Positions 1-5,782 of a stretch of 15,400 nucleotides of DNA are shown in pieces. The DNA comes from Methylococcaceae bacterium. GTDB lineage: Bacteria; Pseudomonadota; Gammaproteobacteria; Methylococcales; Methylomonadaceae. The notes under the pieces are model-generated. The model was not told the origin of the DNA. It saw only the letters and a list, made by a program, of their open reading frames with translations, and did no database searches. The number at the start of each line of letters is the position of its first letter. Position 1 is the first letter of the stretch. The position numbers and the translations under genes were made by a program. The DNA is taken from positions 1 to 15,400 of the forward strand of contig SXIZ01000276.1 of assembly GCA_005779525.1 (NCBI GenBank). Reading direction: 5' to 3'.

Positions 1-114
1 CCGCTTCCCGGCTTCGATGCTTAAGGTAATGCCTTTTAACACCTCTACATCCAGTTCGCCTTGCTGGTAACGTTTGGTTAAACGGTTACACTGCAAAATA
101 ATGGATTTACTCAT
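1..114 (-). CDS. lolD: LolD, ATPase of the lipoprotein-releasing ABC transporter (N-terminal fragment)
   Basis: This is the first 38 codons of a gene that runs off the left edge. The translation begins MSKSIILQCNRLTKRY and continues with a GELDVEVLKGITLSIEAG segment, the usual start of LolD-type ATP-binding subunits (conserved aromatic A-loop region, then the strand before Walker A, which lies outside the window). LolD powers extraction of lipoproteins from the inner membrane by LolC/LolE and hands them to LolA. Its ATG overlaps the end of lolC by 8 bp, so the two are probably translationally coupled. The identification rests on this short fragment plus the adjacent lolC, which makes it fairly secure. 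Confidence 0.88.
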   Translation of the reverse strand, partial: MSKSIILQCNRLTKRYQQGELDVEVLKGITLSIEAGKR

Positions 115-1351
115 AGCGTAACACTTCCGCAGGGTTGATTTGCGACGCTTGCCATGCAGGATAGACCGTGGCTACGATGGATAATAAAAAAGACATCCCC
201 GCAATCGCCACCACATCGGACCAGATTAATTGCGAAGGAATTGCGCTGTTATAAAATACATCCGCCGCCAAGATCTGCATATGCAAAAAGCCTTCAATCG
301 CTGGCACGATAGTTTCGATATTCAGCGCCAACAACACCCCACCCAAAGTGCCTAATGCCGTCCCAATCAAACCAATCACCGAGCCTAACACCACAAAAAC
401 GCCCATAACTTGATTCGCAGATAATCCTTGGGTTTTTAAAATGGCAATATCACCCCGTTTATCCGTGACCACCATCACTAAGGTAGCAACAATATTAAAC
501 GCGGCCACGGCGACAATCAGCAAAAGAATAATCGACATCACCCGTTTTTCGATTTTCACTGCATGAAAATGACTGCCATTTTCCTCGGTCCAATCGCTCA
601 CATGATACGGCGCTTTAAATTCTTGCCGCATTTGTTCAGCCAACGCGGGTGCATTGAATAAATCATCTAATTTCAGCCGAATACCCGACACCGCATGTTC
701 TAAATGGAATAACTGCGCCCCATCCTCAATATTGACCAACGCCAACTTACGGTCATACTCATTGCCAGCTTTAAATACGCCAGCGACGGTAAAACTATGC
801 ATTTTCGGCGTTACCCCAGAAGTACTGGAACTGACTTGCGGGCTAATCACGGTAATTCTGTCGCCGACGATAACGCCTAAAAAATTGGCGATCTCAACGC
901 CTAAGACAATATTAAATTTTCCGGGGGCTAATACATGGATATCCCCAGCAATCATTTTATCGGTCACTTCGGAAACACGGGCTTCTAAGCTAGGGTCTAC
1001 GCCCCGCAGTTGCGTTGGGCTGACGCGGCGGTCGGCATTCAGCATCACCTGCCCGGTCACATAAGGTGCGGAACCTAAAATATGAGGATAATGCTGGATT
1101 TGGCTATCCAGCGTTTGCCAGTCAGACAATTGATCATCTTCCCCGGTAAAAGTGATATGTGACGTAATTCCCAGCATACTGGCTCGCAATTCAGCTTCAA
1201 AACCATTCATCACCGATAACACGGTAATCAGCGCGGTGACTCCCAGGGCCATGCCAAGAACGGACGCCAGTGAAATAAATGAAATAAATTGGGTTCGGCG
1301 CTGGGCGCGTAAATAGCGCAGACCGATAAACAAGACCAGAGGTTTAAACAT
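107..1351 (-). CDS. lolC: LolC/LolE family lipoprotein-releasing permease
   Basis: This is a 414-residue inner-membrane permease of the lipoprotein-releasing ABC complex, which pulls mature lipoproteins out of the inner membrane for transfer to LolA. The N-terminus MFKPLVLFIGLRYLRAQRR is followed by a first membrane helix (about residues 23-50, ending VLSVMNGFE), then a large periplasmic MacB-like domain. The C-terminal FtsX domain has three helices, carrying VATLVMVVTDKRGDIAILKTQG and the terminal PAWQASQINPAEVLRYE signature. Length matches LolC/LolE (about 400-414). I cannot tell LolC from LolE or from a single LolF by eye. It lies 14 bp after fur and overlaps lolD by 8 bp. There is no purine-rich ribosome binding site before its ATG (the upstream bases are C-rich), which fits coupling to fur translation. 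Confidence 0.93.
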   Translation of the reverse strand: MFKPLVLFIGLRYLRAQRRTQFISFISLASVLGMALGVTALITVLSVMNGFEAELRASMLGITSHITFTGEDDQLSDWQTLDSQIQHYPHILGSAPYVTGQVMLNADRRVSPTQLRGVDPSLEARVSEVTDKMIAGDIHVLAPGKFNIVLGVEIANFLGVIVGDRITVISPQVSSSTSGVTPKMHSFTVAGVFKAGNEYDRKLALVNIEDGAQLFHLEHAVSGIRLKLDDLFNAPALAEQMRQEFKAPYHVSDWTEENGSHFHAVKIEKRVMSIILLLIVAVAAFNIVATLVMVVTDKRGDIAILKTQGLSANQVMGVFVVLGSVIGLIGTALGTLGGVLLALNIETIVPAIEGFLHMQILAADVFYNSAIPSQLIWSDVVAIAGMSFLLSIVATVYPAWQASQINPAEVLRYE

Positions 1352-1365
1352 AGTGTGGGGGAAAA

Positions 1366-1782
1366 TCAGGGTTTTTTACAGTCGGCGCAAAAACCGTAGA
1401 GGTAAAGATTGTGATCTTTGAGTTCATAACCCAGACGCTGGGCTATTTCATTTTGCCGCGATTCAATCATTTCATCGGTAAATTCATCGACTTTGCCGCA
1501 TTTCATGCACACGATATGATCATGGTGCGAGCCATGGTCTAATTCAAATACCGAGTTGCCCCCTTCAAAATGATGGCGCGCAACCAAGCCCGCTGCTTCA
1601 AACTGCGTCAGTACCCGATAGACGGTGGCTAAACCGATGTCTTCATTTTCGCTCAGCAGAATTTTATACACCTGTTCAGCACTTAAATGACGTTCATCAG
1701 TCTGCTTTTCTAGAATTTCCAGAATCTTAACTCTGGGTAAAGTGACTTTTAGACCGACATTGCGTAAATTTTGACTTTCCAA
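1366..1782 (-). CDS. fur: Fur, ferric uptake regulator (TTG start)
   Basis: This is a 138-residue Fe2+-responsive repressor. The DNA-binding winged helix is seen at the N-terminus (GLKVTLPRVKILEILE, then HLSAEQVYKILLSENEDIGLATVYRVLTQFEAAGLV). The dimerisation and metal region carries HFEGGNSVFELDHGSHHDHIVCMKCGKVDEF, with the first Zn-site CxxC, and the second CxxC lies in GFCADC near the end. Start choice: the frame has a TAG stop a few codons upstream and no ATG before the CMKCG region. The only workable start is the TTG at 1782, preceded by GGAG at a spacing of about 7 nt. It is divergent from bamE, a common arrangement in gammaproteobacteria, and is followed after 14 bp by lolC, suggesting a fur-lolC-lolD transcript. 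Confidence 0.96.
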   Translation of the reverse strand: MESQNLRNVGLKVTLPRVKILEILEKQTDERHLSAEQVYKILLSENEDIGLATVYRVLTQFEAAGLVARHHFEGGNSVFELDHGSHHDHIVCMKCGKVDEFTDEMIESRQNEIAQRLGYELKDHNLYLYGFCADCKKP

Positions 1783-2083
1783 AAAAGATCTCCGCTATAC
1801 AAGGCAAAGTGATATTCTGAGGGGTATTGTAGCCTTTTTTAGTACAGAATCGCAGCAGAATAAAATTATTCCTATTAATTTAGTTGGGTATTTTACAAAG
1901 CTCCAACCATGCGCCCATCCTTTCCTAAGTGAACTCAGCTGATCTCACAATTTAGAGCCTTAAGCTCTCGCTACGCGACTACACTGCCTGGAACGGTCTA
2001 AACATGACAATCCATGTCGTAGTTGCCATCTACAAGCTAAATCCTGTATGATTCAAATACGTATAATTTTTAAAGCAGTCTCA
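1783..2083. other. fur-bamE divergent intergenic region
   Basis: About 300 bp separate two divergent genes. On the minus strand a TACAAT -10-like hexamer (1831-1826) lies about 45 bp before fur; its -35 is poor. On the plus strand a perfect TATAAT (2062-2067) serves bamE. Between them are imperfect inverted repeats: AGAGC-CTTAA-GCTCT around 1953-1967, and a wobble-containing 6 bp stem (ATGACA/TGTCGT) around 2004-2020. I see no convincing classical Fur box, no small gene and no RNA gene. Confidence 0.5.
2062..2067 (+). promoter_or_regulatory. -10 element of the bamE promoter
   Basis: A perfect TATAAT sits 16 bp before the ATG at 2084. No good -35 is seen at 16-18 bp upstream. If used, transcription starts around 2074, leaving a leader of only about 10 nt. 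This would exclude the more upstream in-frame ATG at 2048 as the start of bamE. Confidence 0.5.
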
Positions 2084-2608
2084 ATGAAAAAATCTCTGCT
2101 CCCTCTTGTCATTACCGCTAGTTTAACGCTGAACGCGTGCAGCTTAATTCTCGAAAACCTCCCTGGGGTTTATACGATAGATATTAAACAAGGCAATATC
2201 ATTGATCAGGAGATGATTGACCAGCTCCGTCCGAATATGAGTAAACGGCAAGTACTGTATATTATGGGCTCCCCGATGCTGACCGATTTTCTGCACAAAC
2301 AACGTTGGGATTATATTTATTCGGTGCGCTCCGACGGTGAAAGCAAAATTGAAAAACGCGTTGCTTTATTTTTCACGGGAGATAATCTGACTAATATTGA
2401 AGGTGATTTTAAACCCAATAGTAGCAATGGCCTTAAACCCTCTAAAGAAACCACTATTGACGTGCCACCACGGCAATTGGAACAGACTTTATACGAAAAA
2501 ATCACCAGCTGGTTCGATTTTAGTCCACCTAAAAATAGCGTCACCATTAATAAAGATCGACCGCTCGAACCAGAACCTAATTTAGATAAACCTTTCCAAC
2601 TGCCTTAA
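2084..2608 (+). CDS. bamE: BamE (SmpA/OmlA) outer-membrane assembly lipoprotein
   Basis: This 174-residue lipoprotein is part of the BAM complex that folds and inserts outer-membrane beta-barrels. The start at 2084 gives a classic lipoprotein signal: MKKSLLPLVITASLTL then the lipobox LNAC with the lipidated Cys at residue 19. An ATG 36 bp upstream would add a charged leader and lies before the TATAAT promoter box. The SmpA/OmlA core follows (YTIDIKQGNIID, then MIDQLRPNMSKRQVLYIMGSP and the WDYIYS strand, then RVALFFTGDNLTNIEGDF). After residue about 115 comes a Pro- and charge-rich tail of about 60 residues, making it longer than E. coli BamE (113) but similar to the longer OmlA type. It is divergent from fur, the common arrangement. 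Confidence 0.95.
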   Translation: MKKSLLPLVITASLTLNACSLILENLPGVYTIDIKQGNIIDQEMIDQLRPNMSKRQVLYIMGSPMLTDFLHKQRWDYIYSVRSDGESKIEKRVALFFTGDNLTNIEGDFKPNSSNGLKPSKETTIDVPPRQLEQTLYEKITSWFDFSPPKNSVTINKDRPLEPEPNLDKPFQLP

Positions 2609-2613
2609 TGCAG

Positions 2614-2633
2614 TCGTAGCCTTCGGGCTGCGA
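2614..2633. terminator. TTCG-loop hairpin between convergent bamE and ratB
   Basis: TCGTAGCC-TTCG-GGCTGCGA forms an 8 bp stem (one G-U pair) with a stable UUCG tetraloop, 6 nt after the bamE stop. There is no clear T-run on either side, so it may terminate inefficiently, or serve as a 3' end-protecting structure for bamE and ratB transcripts, which converge here. Confidence 0.5.
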
Positions 2634-2655
2634 GTCTTGAAATTTATCCGTGACC

Positions 2656-2946
2656 CTACTTTTTCCCGGCGCGCAAGCGCCGCGCATCCTTAGGGTCATG
2701 CAGCAATGGCCGATAAATCTCTACCCGATCTTTGGCTTGCAGTACTCGCTCTAGGTCACACACTTGACTGAAAATGCCGATTTTAGTTTCTGCGAGCTTA
2801 ATCTCAGGAAACAGTTCTAAAATCCCACTTTGCACAATCGCCTGCTGTGCTGTTGCTCCGTGATTGAGTTTTTGCGTCAGGAGCACTTGCTTCTCGGGGG
2901 TGGCATACACCACCTCCACTTCAATCTGCTCGGGTGTTTCAACCAT
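2656..2946 (-). CDS. ratB: RatB/RnfH family ubiquitin-like protein (UPF0125)
   Basis: This is a small beta-grasp protein of the RnfH (UPF0125) family, usually paired with RatA; its biochemical role is not settled. The start at 2946 gives 96 residues, the usual family length, beginning MVETPEQIEVEVVYATPEKQ. The family signature is clear at the end (DRVEIYRPLLHDPKDARRLRAGKK). An open frame continues upstream to 3015, but that extension lies inside ratA and is not family-like. The ATG at 2946 overlaps the ratA stop (TGA 2941-2939) by 8 bp, so translation is probably coupled. It is the last gene of the transporter-ratA-ratB operon. Confidence 0.92.
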   Translation of the reverse strand: MVETPEQIEVEVVYATPEKQVLLTQKLNHGATAQQAIVQSGILELFPEIKLAETKIGIFSQVCDLERVLQAKDRVEIYRPLLHDPKDARRLRAGKK

Positions 2947-3373
2947 ATAAGTCTTTTGCCCGTTGGGTAAATGAACTGACCATGGTGTTGCAAATTTGGT
3001 TAAACACAACACCAAATGCCAAGGATGCTAATTTACCTGACATCTCAAATTCTAGATCCAAGGAAATTTTACTGGCATCTTCACGTAAAGGCATGAAATT
3101 CCACACCCCTTCCAGATACGAAAACGGACCATTCAATAGGCTAATAGTAATTTTCCCACCTGCATCGCTCTGATTGCGGGTCGCAAATGATTTATTAAAG
3201 CCGCCTTTGGCTATTTGCAACTCCGCTTCTACGATATTCGCGTTACGGCTTAAAATTCGGCTACCGCTGCACCATGGTAAAAATTGCGGGTAAGCTTCAA
3301 TATCTTCCACTAAATGAAACATTTGTTGTGCTGAAAATTTAACTAAGGCACTTTTTTGCACGGTCGACATCAT
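2939..3373 (-). CDS. ratA: RatA, START-like (Coq10/RatA) family protein
   Basis: This 144-residue protein has a polyketide-cyclase/START fold, related to mitochondrial Coq10 (a coenzyme Q chaperone) and to E. coli RatA, reported to bind the 50S ribosomal subunit. Recognisable segments are VQKSALVKFSAQQMFHLVED, YPQFLPWCSGS, and the C-terminal helix LASLAFGVVFNQICNTMVSS with FTQRAKDLYG. Start: two tandem ATGs at 3373 and 3370. The first overlaps the stop of the upstream transporter as TAATG, which argues for re-initiation there. A 25-codon in-frame extension upstream to 3448 overlaps the transporter and is not family-like. RatA with RatB is a standard pair in gammaproteobacteria. Confidence 0.93.
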   Translation of the reverse strand: MMSTVQKSALVKFSAQQMFHLVEDIEAYPQFLPWCSGSRILSRNANIVEAELQIAKGGFNKSFATRNQSDAGGKITISLLNGPFSYLEGVWNFMPLREDASKISLDLEFEMSGKLASLAFGVVFNQICNTMVSSFTQRAKDLYG

Positions 3374-4737
3374 TACAATACTCCGACCACATGTAAAAAT
3401 ACCAAAAACACCGCTGCGGGAGAAACATAGCGCACCAAAATCTGCCACACTTGATAATAAACAGGATTAGATAATTCCAACTCACTTTCGCTATTGGCTT
3501 GGCTCATAATCCAGCCAGCAAAGATAGCAATACAAAAACCACCGATGGGCAACATCAAATTAGCAGTCAAATAATCAAGCAATTGAAAAATGGTTTTATC
3601 AAAAAACTTTACATTCGCCCAACTATTAAACGAAAACACGGTCCCTAAGCCTAAAAACCAGACCAAGGTACCCGACCAAATACACGCTTGTTTACGATTA
3701 CAGCCATGATTTTCCACCAACCACGCGACCGCAGGCTCAATTAACGAAATCGCCGAAGTTAAGGCTGCGAACACTAGCATCACAAAAAACAAGATTCCCA
3801 CAATCCAGCCGCCCGGCATATTCCCAAAGGCAATCGGTAAAGTTTGAAAAATCAAACCAGGGCCTGAACCCACGGCTAAATTATTAGAAAATACCAACGG
3901 AAAAATTGCGATTCCAGCAAGCAACGCCACCGCGGTATCGGCGCCAGCGATTAACAAAGAAGTTTTCGCAATGGAATCACCTGCAGGTAGATATGAGCCA
4001 TACGCCATAATGGCGCCCATGCCTAAACTGAGCGTAAAGAAAGCATGCCCCATCGCAGTCAACACCACGTTACTGGTGATTTTAGAGAAATCTGGCACAA
4101 ATAAAAAATCCACGCCACGCTGATAAGACCCGGTGGTCATCGCATAACCCACCAACAACATCAGCAATACAAACAATCCCGGCATCAGAAAACGTACTGA
4201 CTTTTCCAAGCCACCCTGAACCCCACGTGCGACCACAGACATCGTGGTCACCATAAAAATCGTATGCCAAAAAGTTAGGCTCAGCGGGCTACCAGTAAAC
4301 TCGGCAAATAAATCTTGCATATCTTTAGCGTCTCCGCCCGAAAAACTGCCAATAAACGCTTTAAATACATACGCAATCGACCATCCAGCAATGACGCTGT
4401 AATACGAAAGAATTAAAAATCCAGCCACGACCCCCAGCCAGCCCAAATAATGCCAATTTGGGTCCGCTTTTGCTTCTTCTGCTAAAGTTTGCATCGCATT
4501 GATCGGACTTTGACGCGCACGACGCCCCAACATACTTTCCGCCATCATAATGGGGATGCCAATCAACACCACACACAGTAAATACACCAGCACAAAAGCC
4601 CCGCCACCGTTTTCACCTGTAATATACGGAAACTTCCAAATATTTCCTAACCCTACAGCGGATCCTGTCGCAGCTAAAATAAAGGCAAACCGTGATGACC
4701 ATTCACCATGGATTGATTTCTTTGTGTTGTCCGTCAT
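3373..4737 (-). CDS. Sodium-dependent transporter, SNF/NSS family
   Basis: This is a 454-residue inner-membrane symporter of the neurotransmitter:sodium symporter family, which uses the Na+ gradient to import amino acids or related small molecules; the substrate cannot be read from sequence. The first helix has the family signature AATGSAVGLGNIWKFPY followed by ENGGGAFVLVYLL. Later segments include the HAFFTLSLGMGAIMAYGSY region, usually tied to Na+ and substrate binding. About eleven hydrophobic segments are present, typical of bacterial members. Start: the frame is open to 4806, but a TATAAT promoter box lies at 4774-4769. MTDNTKKS at 4737 is preceded by GAGG at 9 nt, so I place the start there. 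The stop overlaps the ratA start (TAATG), making it the head of an unusual operon with ratA-ratB. Confidence 0.92.
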   Translation of the reverse strand: MTDNTKKSIHGEWSSRFAFILAATGSAVGLGNIWKFPYITGENGGGAFVLVYLLCVVLIGIPIMMAESMLGRRARQSPINAMQTLAEEAKADPNWHYLGWLGVVAGFLILSYYSVIAGWSIAYVFKAFIGSFSGGDAKDMQDLFAEFTGSPLSLTFWHTIFMVTTMSVVARGVQGGLEKSVRFLMPGLFVLLMLLVGYAMTTGSYQRGVDFLFVPDFSKITSNVVLTAMGHAFFTLSLGMGAIMAYGSYLPAGDSIAKTSLLIAGADTAVALLAGIAIFPLVFSNNLAVGSGPGLIFQTLPIAFGNMPGGWIVGILFFVMLVFAALTSAISLIEPAVAWLVENHGCNRKQACIWSGTLVWFLGLGTVFSFNSWANVKFFDKTIFQLLDYLTANLMLPIGGFCIAIFAGWIMSQANSESELELSNPVYYQVWQILVRYVSPAAVFLVFLHVVGVL

Positions 4738-4768
4738 GTCGCTCATCCTCATGGAAATGCAGCTAGTA

Positions 4769-4774
4769 ATTATA
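4769..4774 (-). promoter_or_regulatory. -10 element for the SNF transporter-ratA-ratB operon
   Basis: TATAAT on the minus strand, about 32 bp before the chosen ATG at 4737. A TGACGTCA palindrome lies just upstream, but I see no good -35. The AT-rich box also reads TATAAT on the plus strand (4771-4776). It rules against translation starting at 4806. Confidence 0.4.
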
Positions 4775-4816
4775 ATTTTCAATCTGACGTCACCCCGGAA
4801 TAGCAATTTGCGGCAT

Positions 4817-4852
4817 GTTTAAGCCCGTTTTGGCAAAACGCCGCGCTTAAAC
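4817..4852. repeat. Nested palindrome in the transporter-smpB intergenic region
   Basis: The outer arms GTTTAAGC (4817-4824) and GCTTAAAC (4845-4852) are perfect. They enclose a second perfect inverted repeat, CGTTTT-GGC-AAAACG (4826-4831 with 4835-4840). It sits between two divergent starts, so a terminator role is unlikely; an operator or cruciform-type site is possible. Confidence 0.55.
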
Positions 4853-4936
4853 CTGCATGCTCCAGATTAACGTATACACACCTTAAGCAAGTAAGCCCGG
4901 ATGGTTCGCCCTCATTGCAAAACCACCAAATACTTG

Positions 4937-4961
4937 TTAATGGGGTAAAATACCAAATTAA
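4937..4961. repeat. 25 bp interrupted palindrome upstream of smpB
   Basis: TTAAT-gg-GGT-aaaat-ACC-aa-ATTAA is symmetric about 4949, with only the two GG/AA steps unpaired. It includes a TAAAAT that could be a -10 box, and ends 38 bp before the smpB ATG. It may be an operator; the evidence is symmetry and position only. Confidence 0.4.
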
Positions 4962-4999
4962 TCGCTTCGAGTCAGTCTAAAAATCAAAAAACTACTAAT

Positions 5000-5488
5000 A
5001 TGGCTACTAAATCCTCAAAAACCAAAGCAAAATCCACGGCTAACGCGACGATTGCCTCCAATCGCAGTGCGACCCATGAATATTTTATTGAAACCCGTTT
5101 TGAAGCTGGCTTAGTGTTGGAAGGCTGGGAAGTAAAAAGCTTGCGCGATGGACGCGTGCAGCTGAAAGAAAGTTATGTGGTCATCAAAAAAGGTGAAGTC
5201 TGGTTAATCGGCGCCCACGTGTCTGCCCTGCTTTCAGCCTCCACCCATATCAAACCAGAAGCGGTACGACCCAAAAAACTATTACTGCATTTTTACGAAA
5301 TTAATAAGCTGATTGGGGCAGTAGAACGCAAAGGCTACACCATTGTGCCGCTCTCCATGTATTGGAAACAAGGGCGCGCCAAAATTGAAATTGGCCTAGC
5401 CAAAGGTAAGCAATTGCATGACAAACGCGCCAGCAGTAAAAATAAAGATTGGGAACGGGAAAAAGCGCGGATTATGAAACATGGGTAA
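5000..5488 (+). CDS. smpB: SmpB, SsrA (tmRNA)-binding protein
   Basis: This 162-residue protein binds tmRNA and delivers it to stalled ribosomes for trans-translation. The OB-fold core is clear: HEYFIETRFEAGLVLEGWEV, then KSLRDGRVQLKESYVVIKKGE, then the RPKKLLLH and GYTIVPLSMYWKQGRAKIEIGLAKGK segments. The C-terminal tail KNKDWEREKARIMKHG is the positively charged part that enters the decoding site. The N-terminal 25 residues are a Lys/Ala/Ser-rich extension. No clear ribosome binding site precedes the ATG. It is divergent from the transporter operon. An ssrA gene, sometimes found nearby, is not recognisable in the following 290 bp. Confidence 0.96.
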   Translation: MATKSSKTKAKSTANATIASNRSATHEYFIETRFEAGLVLEGWEVKSLRDGRVQLKESYVVIKKGEVWLIGAHVSALLSASTHIKPEAVRPKKLLLHFYEINKLIGAVERKGYTIVPLSMYWKQGRAKIEIGLAKGKQLHDKRASSKNKDWEREKARIMKHG

Positions 5489-5782
5489 TCTGCTGGCAGT
5501 TGAACCAGTTTTAAGCATAGCGGAACAAACTTACATTTTAAAATCACAGCTTTTGCGCTAAGCCCTTAGGCAATGCCGAATAGAAATATAATTCTTGCAA
5601 GCTAGACCAAGAGCTAGGTTACGGGGACAGGTGAGGCTGAAAAAACCAATCACAGCCAAACTTACTCGCCAATTCGTTACATTTATCTTAATTAGCGAGT
5701 AGTCTGGATGCAACAGCGTGAACTCCATGAACTCGATGCTGTGATTTCCTGGATTGTAAAGAGCTTTATCTGAGCTACAGGT
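5489..5782. other. smpB-pit intergenic region, no gene recognised
   Basis: A 294 bp spacer between convergent smpB and pit. It contains a short CTAAG-CC-CTTAG palindrome near 5550-5566 (possible weak smpB terminator) and the inverted repeat at 5662-5702. It also contains GGCTG/CAGCC arms flanking an A-rich stretch near 5635-5656. A 21-codon open frame on the plus strand (5708-5773, starting MQQRELHELD) has no ribosome binding site and I do not call it. A GGTTACGGGGACAGG motif near 5616 resembles sequence often seen beside REP-associated transposases, but no transposase remnant can be read. Confidence 0.45.
5662..5702. repeat. Long-stem inverted repeat between smpB and pit
   Basis: ACTCGCCAATT (5664-5674) and AATTAGCGAGT (5690-5700) are complementary at 10 of 11 positions, with a 15 nt loop. 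One more A-T and a G-U pair extend the stem outward. It lies 80 bp beyond the pit stop and 175 bp beyond the smpB stop. On the minus strand a run of six T follows about 20 nt later, so it may contribute to ending pit transcripts. Confidence 0.5.

Noticed and set aside
654..1064. Plus-strand open frame opposite lolC
   Set aside because: It is antisense to a clear, conserved LolC coding region; no family resemblance and no ribosome binding site.
1783..2083. Fur box for autoregulation of fur
   Set aside because: AT-rich stretches are present but none approaches the 19 bp GATAATGATAATCATTATC-type consensus on reading.
2048..2083. Upstream start for bamE at 2048
   Set aside because: It would spoil the lipoprotein signal peptide and lies before the TATAAT box at 2062-2067.
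5708..5773. 21-codon open frame after smpB
   Set aside because: Too short, no ribosome binding site, no recognisable similarity; possibly chance.
5489..5782. Search for ssrA (tmRNA) next to smpB
   Set aside because: No tRNA-like ends or tag-coding segment could be recognised; the conserved 3' CCA end is absent.
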